Positions 32,740 through 41,118 of a stretch of 61,437 bases of DNA are shown piece after piece (the stretch's first letter is position 1; every line of letters begins with the position of its first letter). A program made the translations under genes and the position numbers. The DNA comes from an uncultured Dietzia sp. GTDB taxonomy: Bacteria; Actinomycetota; Actinomycetes; Mycobacteriales; Mycobacteriaceae. The stretch covers positions 1 to 61,437 of the forward strand of contig NZ_CALMYY010000077.1 of the NCBI RefSeq assembly GCF_937873725.1, read 5' to 3'. The notes under the pieces were generated by a model. The model worked only from the letters and a program-made list of their open reading frames with translations, had not been told where the DNA came from and searched no databases.

Positions 32740-33843
32740 CTACCGAACTGCGGCCAGGGCCGCGTGGTAGAGCCCGGCGTGGGCGGCGGACACGGCGGCG
32801 TCCTCGGCCTCGGGAGGGCGCGGCGGCACCGGCGGGCCGTCGAGGGCGGTGCGGAGCGCCCCGCGCAGCGAGTCGGCGGTGGGGTGAGCGGGGTCGTAGG
32901 TTCCCGCGCCGCGCCCCCACTGCTCGACCAGGTACCCGACCCGGGGGATCACCGGCGGCAGACCCAGGTCGCGGCACAGCTCCAACCAGCCCGAATGCGT
33001 GCCGTGGCGGTGCGGCAGGACGAGCGCGTCGAACCCAGCCAGCCGGGCGCAGAGCGCGGAGTCGGTCAGGAGCTCGTGGGGGCGGACCTCCACCGCCGAG
33101 TTCGCTGCCAGCCCGTCCAGCGCCAGGGCCGCGCGGTGCCGGTCGTGGCCGGGATCGCGCGCGGCGGCCAGGGCGTCCGAGCGCACCATGACCTCCAGGC
33201 GGTCGCCGGGCGGGAGGGCCTCGGCGAGGACTGGCAGGAGATCCTCGGCGGCGACCCCCGCGCGCAGCGATCCCAGCACCACGCCCACCGTGCGCGTGCC
33301 GCCGCTGCCCACGCCGCCCCGCCCGAGCCGCTGCAGCCTGCGTCGTCGGTGCGGCTCGGTCACCTCGGCTGCCATGAGCCGGGGATGCGGGACGACCCGC
33401 GCATCCGCCCCCCAGAGACGCCGGATCTCCGCCGCCGCGCCGCTGGTCAGGGTGATGACCACGTCCGCCCCGCGCGCCAGGTGTCCGGTCCGCGCCAGGT
33501 GCGCGGTGGGGTCCGCCTCGTGTGGATTCCGCAGGTCGTGCACGGTCACCACCAGCGGCAGCGCGCGGCCCCGCACCGCCGAGACGAACCCCGCCACCTG
33601 GTCGGGGGTGCGGTGTTCGTAGCCGAAGTGCACGTGCACCAGGTCGGCGCCGTCGAGCACCTCGGGTCGCTCCGCCGCCTCCAGCGCCGGATGCGGCCAC
33701 CACTGGGACGGATCGGCGGGGTCCACCAGCGGGTCGTCGAGGAGCACGATGCCCGGCGCGGAGCCGACGGCGTGGCGGACGTAGTCGTGGCCGGCGGGGA
33801 TCGACCGGACCCGGATCGCCGCCGGGGCGTCGCTGGAGTTCAC
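32740..33843 (-). CDS. Glycosyltransferase (GT-B fold), divergent from the glycan cluster
   Basis: A 367-residue protein with GT4-like features: an N-terminal donor/acceptor domain with VHVHFGYEHRTPDQV and PLVVTVHDLRNPHEADPT, and a C-terminal domain with VGVVLGSLRAGV and LAGFDALVLPHRHGTHSGW. The usual EX7E motif is not clear, so it is a divergent member. The GTG at 33843 has AGGGTGG upstream; another GTG 9 bp earlier is possible. It is transcribed away from the WcbI-like gene and probably belongs to the same glycan pathway. Confidence 0.75.
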   Translation of the reverse strand: MNSSDAPAAIRVRSIPAGHDYVRHAVGSAPGIVLLDDPLVDPADPSQWWPHPALEAAERPEVLDGADLVHVHFGYEHRTPDQVAGFVSAVRGRALPLVVTVHDLRNPHEADPTAHLARTGHLARGADVVITLTSGAAAEIRRLWGADARVVPHPRLMAAEVTEPHRRRRLQRLGRGGVGSGGTRTVGVVLGSLRAGVAAEDLLPVLAEALPPGDRLEVMVRSDALAAARDPGHDRHRAALALDGLAANSAVEVRPHELLTDSALCARLAGFDALVLPHRHGTHSGWLELCRDLGLPPVIPRVGYLVEQWGRGAGTYDPAHPTADSLRGALRTALDGPPVPPRPPEAEDAAVSAAHAGLYHAALAAVR

Positions 33844-33907
33844 GACAGCCACCCTGCCACCCGCCCGGCCGCCCGCACCGAACCCCCACCGAACCCGCGC
33901 CGGCCGG

Positions 33908-33936
33908 TTGCCGCGACCCCGGGGCCTGCCTACGCT
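33908..33936 (+). promoter_or_regulatory. Promoter of the glycan cluster (leaderless)
   Basis: TTGCCG at 33908-33913 is followed by exactly 17 bp and TACGCT at 33931-33936. The GTG start of the first gene is at 33944, the expected transcription start, so the mRNA is probably leaderless, a common actinobacterial pattern. This also fixes the start codon. Confidence 0.65.
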
Positions 33937-33943
33937 CGGCGCG

Positions 33944-34810
33944 GTGAGCACCACCGAGGCCCCGACCGTCATGGTGATCGGCAACTGCCAGGCCGACGTC
34001 TACCGCGACCTCCTGCGCGGCGCCGACGGGGTCGAGGTGACGGACGTCCGGCCGGTGTACGAGATGACGGCCGAGGACCTCCCGGGCCTGCACTCCGACC
34101 TCGCCCGCACCGACGTGCTGATCATCCAGCCGATCCGGGACGACTACCGGGACCTGCCGCTCGGGCACCGTCAGCTCGCCGCGCGGCTCCCGCCGTCCGC
34201 GACGGTCGTGCTGGTGCCGGTCCTGCGCTACGCCGGGCTCCACCCGTACCAGGTGCTCATCCGCCCGCCGCGCGACCGCTCACTGGTCCCGCCGATCGCG
34301 CCGTACCACGACCTGCGCGCGGTCCTCGCCGCCGCGACCGGGGACCGGGACGTGCTCGGCGCCACCCCGACACGCGAGCAGGCCCGCGCCGCGGCGCGCG
34401 AGTCGGTCGACGCGCTCCGGGCCCGCGAACTGGCCCACGGGACCCTGCCCGCCTCGGACCTGCTCGACGGCGTGCCGCGCTGGCACACCATCAACCACCC
34501 GGACCGCCGCACCCTGGCGGAGGTCTTCGACCGGATCCTCTCCGAGCTGCCCGCCGGGCTGATCGACCCGGCGCCCCGGCTCGGGGACCGCGAACCGCTC
34601 GGCGCCACCCGGGCCCCCGTGGACCCGGCGGTCGAACGGGCGCTGGGCCTGCCCGCGATCGGCCCGCGCGAGTGGCTGGTCGACGGCACGCCCGTCCCGG
34701 CGCACGAGGTGACCGAGGCGCACCTGGCCTGGTACGCCGCCACCCCGGGCGTGGTCGAGGAGGGGCTGCGCCGGCACGCCGCCCGCCTCGACCTGCTGGG
34801 GCTGACATGA
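33944..34810 (+). CDS. WcbI-family polysaccharide biosynthesis protein
   Basis: A 288-residue protein of the WcbI type, named from the Burkholderia capsule cluster, whose structure resembles an acetyltransferase/SGNH-like fold. The marker motif is VMVIGNCQADVYRDLL near the N-terminus (GNCQ), followed by LIIQPIRDDYRDLPLGH and VPVLRYAGLHPYQ. The catalytic role of WcbI proteins is unsettled; transfer or removal of an acyl group on a glycan is likely. It opens a five-gene coupled set (the next gene starts in an ATGA overlap), followed by a fifth and sixth glycosyl gene, so modification of the glycan made by the adjoining transferases is a fair inference. Confidence 0.8.
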   Translation: MSTTEAPTVMVIGNCQADVYRDLLRGADGVEVTDVRPVYEMTAEDLPGLHSDLARTDVLIIQPIRDDYRDLPLGHRQLAARLPPSATVVLVPVLRYAGLHPYQVLIRPPRDRSLVPPIAPYHDLRAVLAAATGDRDVLGATPTREQARAAARESVDALRARELAHGTLPASDLLDGVPRWHTINHPDRRTLAEVFDRILSELPAGLIDPAPRLGDREPLGATRAPVDPAVERALGLPAIGPREWLVDGTPVPAHEVTEAHLAWYAATPGVVEEGLRRHAARLDLLGLT

Positions 34811-35802
34811 GCGTCCCCCTGACCATCGCCCTGGGCCCGCCCGAGCACGGGGTGACGCGCTTCGCCGTGGACTGCGCCCGGGCAGCCGGGACGCCGCTGC
34901 TCGAGGTGGCGGACGTGTCCGGGCTCGAGCGCGAACTGGCGGCCCGGCCGGGGGTCCCGGTGCACCTGCACGTCACCGACCCGCTGTTCGGGCCCACCCC
35001 GGACGAGGCGGCCGCTCTGATCGACTCGCTCGCGCGGGATCGCCCCCTCGCGGTGACGCTGCACGACGTCCCGCAGCCGGCCGAGGGCGCACAGCGGTGC
35101 CGGCGGCGGACCGACGCGTACCGGCGCATCGCGGCGGCCGCGGGCCTGGTGGTGGTGAGCTCCGAGCACGAGCGCCGGCTCTGCGAGGCGGCCGGGATCG
35201 ACGTCGACGCCGTGATCCTCCTGCCGGTTCCCGAGCTGCCGCGGGCCGAGTCCCCCGACGGGCCCGCGACCCGCGACGCGCGATCGGTGGGCGTGTTCGG
35301 TTTCCTGCACCCCGGGAAGGCGGTCGACCTCGTGGCGGCGGCGGTCGCCGAGCTCGCGGCCGCGGGCGACGGCGCGGTGACTCTACGACTGTTGGGGAGG
35401 CCCGCCGACGGCCACGAGGACTACGTGCGGGAGGCCATGGAATCCGTGCGGTCGGCCGGGGGTCGCGCCGAGCTGACCGGGAGGATCGACGACGACGAGC
35501 TCGCCCGCGTCCTGGGTGAGGTGACCGTGCCCGTCGCCCTGTTCCGCAACGTGTCGGCGTCGGGCTCCCTCAACACCTGGGCAGCCGCCGGGCGTCGCCC
35601 GCTCGTCAGCGACTCGGACTACACGCGCGAGATGGAGCGCCGCCGGCCCGGCTCCCTGCTCCTCACCGACGGCCGCGACCTCGCCGGTGACCTGCGGCGA
35701 CTGCTCGACGACCCCGCCCCCACCCGGCGCCCGAGGCCGGAGCCGGGGATGGCCGAACTCGGCCGGTCGTACCTTCGGGCGTGGGAGGGGTGGCGGGCGT
35801 GA
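34807..35802 (+). CDS. Glycosyltransferase (GT-B fold)
   Basis: A 331-residue protein. The first half has AVTLHDVPQPAEGAQRCRRR and VVVSSEHERRLCEAAGIDVD, a GT4-like acceptor domain; the second has VGVFGFLHPGKAVDLVAAAV, TGRIDDDELARVLGEVTVPV and FRNVSASGSLNTWAAAGRRP, a nucleotide-sugar domain. It resembles group-1 transferases but lacks a canonical EX7E. The ATG overlaps the WcbI-like stop (ATGA) and the stop overlaps the next GTG. The sugar is unknown. Confidence 0.78.
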   Translation: MSVPLTIALGPPEHGVTRFAVDCARAAGTPLLEVADVSGLERELAARPGVPVHLHVTDPLFGPTPDEAAALIDSLARDRPLAVTLHDVPQPAEGAQRCRRRTDAYRRIAAAAGLVVVSSEHERRLCEAAGIDVDAVILLPVPELPRAESPDGPATRDARSVGVFGFLHPGKAVDLVAAAVAELAAAGDGAVTLRLLGRPADGHEDYVREAMESVRSAGGRAELTGRIDDDELARVLGEVTVPVALFRNVSASGSLNTWAAAGRRPLVSDSDYTREMERRRPGSLLLTDGRDLAGDLRRLLDDPAPTRRPRPEPGMAELGRSYLRAWEGWRA

Positions 35803-37178
35803 GCGTGGACGTGGTGATCCCGTACTACCGGAACCAGCGGATGCTCGACCGGATCCTCGCCGCGCTGGGGCGCCAGACCGGGCTCGCGGACGCGCCGCGG
35901 GTGATCGTCGCCGACGACGGCTCGCCCACCCCGCCGGAGGTCCCGCCCGGGGTGACGGTGGTGCGCCAGGACGACCGCGGCTTCCGGGCCTCCGCCGCGA
36001 GGGATCTGGGGGCGGGGAGCGGCCGCGGCGAGCTCCTGCTGTTCCTCGACGGCGACACCGTCCCGGGGCCCGGCTACGTGTCCGCGATGGTGGCGGCGCT
36101 GGAGGGTCACCCGGACCTGCTGGTGGTGGGGCGGCGGCGGTACGGCCGGTTCGCCGACCCCGGTTCCGATGCGGACGGCGCCGGCGACCGCGTCGCGGCG
36201 GACCCCGCCGAGGCCCTGCCCGACCCCGACTGGCCCGCGAGCTTCTACGCCGAGACCGACGACCTCACCCGCGGCACCGGGCAGTGGCGGGTGGGGCTGT
36301 GGCGCGGGGTGATCTCGGCGGTCATGGGACTGCACCGGCGGCTCTACGACGCCGCGGGCGGGTTCGACCCCGGGATCGTGGGTTACGGCGGCGAGGACTG
36401 GGACATGGCGTGGCGCTGTGAACAGGCCGGCGGCCGCTTCCGCTACGTTCCCGAGGCCGTGGCCTGGCACGACGGGCCCGACTGGGGCGGCCGCGGCGTG
36501 GACGATCCGCACCACCTCGCGCAGAAGAACACCGAGTCCGCGCGCCTGGCCCCGCTCGTCGCGAGCCCGCTCACCCGGCCGGCGGGCGGCGTCTTCGCCG
36601 TCCCGCTCGTCGCGGTGCACCTCCACGCGCCGGGATCCGGCGGCGGCGGCAGTGTCGGCGCCCGCACCGGCGCCGACAGCACCGGCGCCCGCACCGGCGC
36701 CGACAGCACCGGCACAGGCGCCGTGGCCGCGACCTGCGCCACGCTCCTGCGCTGGGGCGATCTGTCCGTGACCGCGGACCCGGCCACCCCCGACGCCGCC
36801 CTGATCGCCGACCTCTGCGCGGCTGATCCCCGGGTCAGACTCGACGCGCGCGGCCCGTGGTGGGAACCGGAGCCGGCGGGGGCGGGTCCTCGTCGTCGTC
36901 CGGAGGTCCTCGTGGACGTGCTCCGCCCCTGCACTCTCGGCGCGGCGGACCTCGAGCGGTTGCGCGGGCTGTGCCCCCTCACGGGGAGCCTCACCCTGGA
37001 CGACGACGAGGGGAACGTCCTCGCGCGGCTGCGCACCTCGCGCGCCCTGGCCCGGGAACAGGTGTGGGGCGAACGCCCCGGTGCCCCGGTCGCGATCCGC
37101 GCGTCGAGCGTGGGCGTCGCGCCGCTGGGGGCCGGGGGCGTGGGGGTGAGGCTGGAGCGCGTCCTGGGTGGGTGGTGA
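35799..37178 (+). CDS. Family 2 glycosyltransferase with repeat linker and extra C-terminal domain
   Basis: A 459-residue protein. Residues 1-260 are a GT-A family 2 domain: VDVVIPYYRNQRMLDRIL, VIVADDGSPTPP, a DXD-like FLDGDTVPGPGY and the galactosyltransferase-like GYGGEDWDMAWR. A Gly/Ala/Thr linker with two 9-residue repeats (GARTGADST) joins a C-terminal domain of about 150 residues that is not recognised. The GTG overlaps the previous stop (GTGA). The extra domain may bind acceptor or partner. Confidence 0.85.
   Translation: MSVDVVIPYYRNQRMLDRILAALGRQTGLADAPRVIVADDGSPTPPEVPPGVTVVRQDDRGFRASAARDLGAGSGRGELLLFLDGDTVPGPGYVSAMVAALEGHPDLLVVGRRRYGRFADPGSDADGAGDRVAADPAEALPDPDWPASFYAETDDLTRGTGQWRVGLWRGVISAVMGLHRRLYDAAGGFDPGIVGYGGEDWDMAWRCEQAGGRFRYVPEAVAWHDGPDWGGRGVDDPHHLAQKNTESARLAPLVASPLTRPAGGVFAVPLVAVHLHAPGSGGGGSVGARTGADSTGARTGADSTGTGAVAATCATLLRWGDLSVTADPATPDAALIADLCAADPRVRLDARGPWWEPEPAGAGPRRRPEVLVDVLRPCTLGAADLERLRGLCPLTGSLTLDDDEGNVLARLRTSRALAREQVWGERPGAPVAIRASSVGVAPLGAGGVGVRLERVLGGW
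36657..36710 (+). repeat. Two in-frame 27-bp repeats in the GT2 linker
   Basis: Positions 36657-36683 and 36684-36710 are exact copies encoding GARTGADST twice, followed by a third partial unit. The number may vary between strains and change linker length without shifting frame. Confidence 0.85.
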
Positions 37179-37196
37179 GCGGGGGTCAGCCCCTCC

Positions 37197-37225
37197 GGTG
37201 GCGGGGGGCCCCTCGGGGGGCCACC
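37197..37225 (+). terminator. GC hairpin between glycosyltransferase genes
   Basis: GGTGGC (37197-37202) and GCCACC (37220-37225) enclose a G/C-run loop that can form further pairs, in the 102-bp gap after the GT2 gene. It may attenuate transcription into the next gene; there is no T-tract. Confidence 0.35.
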
Positions 37226-37280
37226 ATCGAAAGGCTCCGGGACAGCCGGGCAGACCGGACGACCGACACCGAGGGGGACC

Positions 37281-38381
37281 GTGGACGCCTACCGTGACCA
37301 GCCGCTGGACATCGCCGTGATCGCGCCGTCGCGGTTCCCCATCAGCGAGCCGTACGCCGGCGGGCTCGAGGTGGTGGTGGCCAAGGAGGTCCGCGCGCTT
37401 CGCGAGCGGGGGCACCGGGTGAGCCTGTTCGCCGCCGCGGGCAGCGACGGTCACGTCCGTAGCGTCGAGTTCACCGTCATGGCCGCGGCGTCCGGGTCGG
37501 GGGACATCTCGTACCCGCCGGGCGGAGTCGAGGCCGACGCCGCCGAGTTCCACCTGGTGATGGACCACCTGGCGGTGTCCGGGGTCGACGTGGTCCTCAA
37601 CCACAGCCTCAGCCACGTGCCGCTGGAGCGGGCGGCCGACCTGGATGCCGTCATGATCACGACGATGCACTGCCCGCGGGTCGACCCGATGCAGGACGCG
37701 CTCGACCGGCACGGCGCGGCCGCGGGCCGGGTCATGGCGGTCAGCAGATCGGTGCTGGGGTCGTGGCGGATCCCGCAGGGGGCGGACGTCGTGCTCAACG
37801 GGGTCGAGACACGGATCTGGCGGCCCCGGCCACTGCCCGAGAGGCCGCCGCGCGCGGTGTGGTGCGGGCGGATCGTCCCCGAGAAGGCGCCGCACCTGGC
37901 GATCGACGCCGCCCTCGCCGCCGGCCTGACCCTCGACCTCGCGGGGCGGATCGGCGACCCGGACTACATGAGCACGGTCGTGGCCCCGCGGTTGCGGGAC
38001 GCCGGCGACGCGGTGCGGTTCCACGGCGCGCTCGGCCGGGACGCGCTGGTCCCGCTGGTCGCCGGGGCGTCGGTGGCGCTGGTGACCCCCTGTTGGGAGG
38101 AGCCGTTCGGGCTGACCGCCGTCGAGGCGCTGGCCTGCGGGACGCCGGTGGTGGCCCTGGCCCGCGGCGGGATCCGGGAGATCCTCAGCGGCCAACCGGG
38201 CGTGATCCTGGTGGAGGCGGGGCGGGACCCGGTGCCGGCGCTGGCGGCGGCGATCCCCGCGGCCCTGACCCTCGACCGGGTGGCCACCGCCCGGGCGGCC
38301 GCCGCGGCGTTCTCGCACGAGGCCCGCATCGACCGTCTGGAGGGGCACCTGCGGGACCTGCTGGTGGGCGCCGCGTCGTGA
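37281..38381 (+). CDS. Family 4 glycosyltransferase
   Basis: A 366-residue retaining GT-B enzyme. It begins IAVIAPSRFPISEPYAGGLE, the group-4 glycine loop, and has MAVSRSVLGSWRIP and VVLNGVETRIWRP in the linker. The nucleotide-sugar site is VWCGRIVPEKAPHLAIDAAL with the EX7E motif in EEPFGLTAVEALACGTPVVA. This is the best-preserved catalytic site of the cluster. The donor is probably a UDP- or GDP-sugar. The GTG start has GAGGGGGA upstream, and the stop overlaps the next gene (GTGA). Confidence 0.9.
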   Translation: MDAYRDQPLDIAVIAPSRFPISEPYAGGLEVVVAKEVRALRERGHRVSLFAAAGSDGHVRSVEFTVMAAASGSGDISYPPGGVEADAAEFHLVMDHLAVSGVDVVLNHSLSHVPLERAADLDAVMITTMHCPRVDPMQDALDRHGAAAGRVMAVSRSVLGSWRIPQGADVVLNGVETRIWRPRPLPERPPRAVWCGRIVPEKAPHLAIDAALAAGLTLDLAGRIGDPDYMSTVVAPRLRDAGDAVRFHGALGRDALVPLVAGASVALVTPCWEEPFGLTAVEALACGTPVVALARGGIREILSGQPGVILVEAGRDPVPALAAAIPAALTLDRVATARAAAAAFSHEARIDRLEGHLRDLLVGAAS

Positions 38382-39427
38382 TCGGGGTCTACGCCCACCA
38401 CCACGGCAGCGGCCACCTCCTCCGGGCGTTCGCGGTGGCGGCGGCCCTGGACCGCGAGGTCACCATCCTCACCTCCGCCACCGTCGCGGACGGGACCAAC
38501 CCCGACCCCGAGCGGATCACCATCCTGCCGCTGCCGATGGACCACGACGGACCGGGCGCGGTGTCCGATACGCCCGCCCCGGCCGCCGCACGGACCGCCG
38601 AGCCGACCGCCGGCGGTCGGCTGCACTGGGCGCCCCTCGGGCAGCCGGGGCTGCGACGCCGGATGGCGATGCTGGCCGGATGGATCGACCGCCACCAGCC
38701 CTCGGTGCTGTGGACCGACGTCTCGGTGGAGGTCACGCTGGCAGCCCGCCTGACCGGCACCCCGGTCGTGACCACCGTCCTGCCGGGCGTCCGCGACGAC
38801 GCGCCACACGCCCTGGCCCACGGCGTGTGCTCGGCGCTGGTCGCCTGCTGGCCACGGTCGGTCGGGGCCCCGGTGCCCGCCGGGGCGACCGGGCCGCTCG
38901 TCCCGGTGGGCGGGGTCTCCCGGTTCGCCGGGCGCGACCCGGAACCGGCCCCGAGGGGGGCCGGGCGCCCCCGCGTCCTGCACCTGCGGGGCAGCGGCGG
39001 CGACGGCCGCGACCGGCGGTGGGACGCCGTCCGGGACGAGCTCACCGAGTTGGAGTGGGTCGGGCTCGGCGGGCACGGTGGCCGCTGGGTGGCCGACCCG
39101 TGGCAGGAGCTGTGCAGCGCCGACGTGGTGATCAGCGCGGCCGGGCAGGGGTCGGTGGCCGACCTCGCCGCCGCCGACGCCCACGTGGTGGCGGTCCCCG
39201 AGGAGCGGCCCTTCGCCGAACAGGACGCCACGGCCGCCCAGCTCGACAGGCTGGGCCTCGGCGCGGTGGTCGATCGCGACGCCCCGGTCGCCGAGGCGGT
39301 CCGCGCGGTGCGCCGGACCCTCGAGCGATCACGGTCGACCCCGGGGGATGGCTCTGGCCTGCGACGGGCGTGGGAGGTCGACGGCGCGGCCGAGCGTCTC
39401 GCGGCGGTGCTCGGGGGGATCCGATGA
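38378..39427 (+). CDS. GT28/MurG-like glycosyltransferase
   Basis: A 349-residue GT-B protein. GVYAHHHGSGHLLRAFAVAA is the N-terminal HGxGH-type motif of MurG/MGT enzymes. VLWTDVSVEVTLAARLTGTP lies in the acceptor domain, and SADVVISAAGQGSVADLAAA with VPEERPFAEQDATAAQL forms the C-terminal donor site typical of family 28. It is coupled on both sides by 4-bp overlaps (GTGA in, ATGA out). Confidence 0.87.
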   Translation: MIGVYAHHHGSGHLLRAFAVAAALDREVTILTSATVADGTNPDPERITILPLPMDHDGPGAVSDTPAPAAARTAEPTAGGRLHWAPLGQPGLRRRMAMLAGWIDRHQPSVLWTDVSVEVTLAARLTGTPVVTTVLPGVRDDAPHALAHGVCSALVACWPRSVGAPVPAGATGPLVPVGGVSRFAGRDPEPAPRGAGRPRVLHLRGSGGDGRDRRWDAVRDELTELEWVGLGGHGGRWVADPWQELCSADVVISAAGQGSVADLAAADAHVVAVPEERPFAEQDATAAQLDRLGLGAVVDRDAPVAEAVRAVRRTLERSRSTPGDGSGLRRAWEVDGAAERLAAVLGGIR

Positions 39428-40284
39428 CGCGGTGGGCCGCGGCGCCGGAGACCGCCGTGGTGACGGTGTGCACCCCGGCTCGCGCGGAGCACCTGCGCTC
39501 GCAGCGCCGGGCCCTGGCCGCCCACCTGCCCGCCGCCCGGCACGTGGTGGTGCTGCCCGAGCGGCCCGGCAGCGCGGGCCTGGCCGACGAGCTCGCCGCG
39601 GACGGGGCGGTCCCGGTGAGGGTCGCCGCCGGCCCCGACCTGCCGGTGGCGCGCTGCCGCAATGTCGGCGGCGACCGCGCCGTGGACCTGGGCGCCGAGC
39701 TGATCATCTTCCTCGACGTGGACTGCATGCCCGGTCCGGGCCTGGCCCGCCGGTACGCCGAGGTGCCCGCCGACGCGGTGGGGCTCGGCCCGGTGACCTA
39801 CCTGCCGGAAGCGGCCGGGGCGCCCGATCCGGCCGAGCTGGCCGCCCTCACCGACCCGCACCCCGCGCGTCCGTTCCCGACCAGCGGCCTTCGCCGGCTC
39901 GAGCCGGACGAGTTCGGGATGTTCTGGTCCCTGTCCTTCGCGCTCCGCGCGCGCCTGTGGAGGCGGATCCGCGCGGACTTCGGCGGGTTCGACGAGGCGT
40001 TCACCGGCTACGGCGCGGAGGACACCGACTTCGGTCGTCGCCTGCTCTTCAGGCGGGTCCCGGTGGTCTTGGTGGCGGGCGCGCACGCCTACCACCGCTG
40101 GCATCCGGTGTCCGATCCACCGGTGGACCACCTCGGGGACCTGCTGCGCAACGGCGCCCACTATGCGCAGCGCTGGGGCGAGTGGCCGGCCCCCGGCTGG
40201 TTCGCCGAGTTCGAGCGGCGCGGCCTGGTCCGCCGCCGCGGCGACGAATGGAAGGCCGCGGACGGCGGCCCGCCGCTCGGGTGA
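39424..40284 (+). CDS. Family 2 glycosyltransferase (galactosyltransferase-like)
   Basis: A 286-residue GT-A protein. Its DXD-like motif is LIIFLDVDCMPGPGLARRY, and the acceptor region is FGGFDEAFTGYGAEDTDFGR, the glyco_transf_7C pattern. HAYHRWHPVSDPPVDHL follows. It is related to the catalytic part of the GT2 at 35799. The ATG overlaps the previous stop. It is the last gene of the cluster and converges with the ABC transporter genes. Confidence 0.87.
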   Translation: MTRWAAAPETAVVTVCTPARAEHLRSQRRALAAHLPAARHVVVLPERPGSAGLADELAADGAVPVRVAAGPDLPVARCRNVGGDRAVDLGAELIIFLDVDCMPGPGLARRYAEVPADAVGLGPVTYLPEAAGAPDPAELAALTDPHPARPFPTSGLRRLEPDEFGMFWSLSFALRARLWRRIRADFGGFDEAFTGYGAEDTDFGRRLLFRRVPVVLVAGAHAYHRWHPVSDPPVDHLGDLLRNGAHYAQRWGEWPAPGWFAEFERRGLVRRRGDEWKAADGGPPLG

Positions 40285-40295
40285 TCGGCGGGGCC

Positions 40296-40340
40296 CAGCC
40301 CAGGAAGGCCCGGCCCAGGAAAGCTCAGCCCAGGAAGGCC
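40296..40340. repeat. Three 15-bp repeats across the end of the ABC ATPase gene
   Basis: Units at 40296-40310, 40311-40325 and 40326-40340 are near-identical (core GCCCAGGAAGGCC). Read on the minus strand each encodes AFLG plus one codon that is TGA in the first unit (the ATPase stop), CGG in the second and TGG in the third. The gene's last codons have thus been duplicated past its stop. Confidence 0.8.
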
Positions 40341-41116
40341 TTGTCGGACAGGGTGGCGCCCTTGATGTTGGCGAACTCCTTGAGCAGGTCCTGCACGGTG
40401 AGCGAGGCCTTCTTCTGGTCGTCCGCCTCGTAGACGATCCGACCCTCGTGCATCATGATCAGCCGGTTGCCCAGGCGGATGGCCTGCTCCATGTTGTGGG
40501 TGACCATGAGAGTGGTGAGCCCGCCCTCGTGGACGATCCGCTCGGTGATGGTGGTGACCAGCTCGGCCCGCTGCGGGTCCAGGGCCGCGGTGTGCTCGTC
40601 GAGCAGCATGATCCGCGGCTGGGTGAACCCGGCCATGAGCAGAGAGAGCGCCTGCCGCTGACCGCCGGACAGCAACCCGACCTTGGCGGTGAGCCGGTCC
40701 TCGAGCCCCAGCTCGAGCATCGCCAGCTGCTCGACGAACGTGCCCCGACGCTTCTTGCTCAGCCCCGGGCCGAGCCCGCGCCGCTTGCCGCGCAGGAACG
40801 CCAGCGAGAGGTTCTCCTCGATGGTGAGGTTGGGCGCGGTCCCGGCGAGCGGGTCTTGGAACACGCGGCCCACGTACTTCGCGCGCCGGTAGTCGGGCAT
40901 GCGGTTGACGTTCCTGCCGTCGATCTCGATGCTGCCGCTGTCGGCGATCAACCGGCCGGATACGGCGTTGAGCAGCGTCGACTTCCCGGCGCCGTTGGAG
41001 CCGATCACGGTGACGAAGTCGCCCTCGGCCATCGTCAGGTTGAGCCGGTCCAGGGCCGTGCGCTCGTTGACGGTGCCCGGGAAGAAGGTCTTGGACACAT
41101 CGGTCACGGTCAGCAT
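40325..41116 (-). CDS. ABC transporter ATP-binding protein (PF04392-associated system)
   Basis: A 263-residue ATPase: Walker A GSNGAGKST, Q-loop VFQDPLAGTAPNLTIEENL, signature LSGGQRQALSLLMA, Walker B IMLLDEHTAALDP and switch His in LMVTHNMEQA. The unusual DEHTAALDP in place of DEPT and the TAPNLTIEENL region are typical of ATPases that pair with TrpX/PF04392 binding proteins. It follows the permease by 2 bp. Its stop lies inside the 15-bp repeats at 40296-40340. Confidence 0.9.
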   Translation of the reverse strand: MLTVTDVSKTFFPGTVNERTALDRLNLTMAEGDFVTVIGSNGAGKSTLLNAVSGRLIADSGSIEIDGRNVNRMPDYRRAKYVGRVFQDPLAGTAPNLTIEENLSLAFLRGKRRGLGPGLSKKRRGTFVEQLAMLELGLEDRLTAKVGLLSGGQRQALSLLMAGFTQPRIMLLDEHTAALDPQRAELVTTITERIVHEGGLTTLMVTHNMEQAIRLGNRLIMMHEGRIVYEADDQKKASLTVQDLLKEFANIKGATLSDKAFLG

Positions 41117-41118
41117 CG

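Noticed and set aside
32650..35802. A 1050-codon plus-strand frame ending with a glycosyltransferase
   Set aside because: Only the last 331 codons (from 34807) make a recognisable protein; the rest is antisense or out of frame with the GT and WcbI-like genes.
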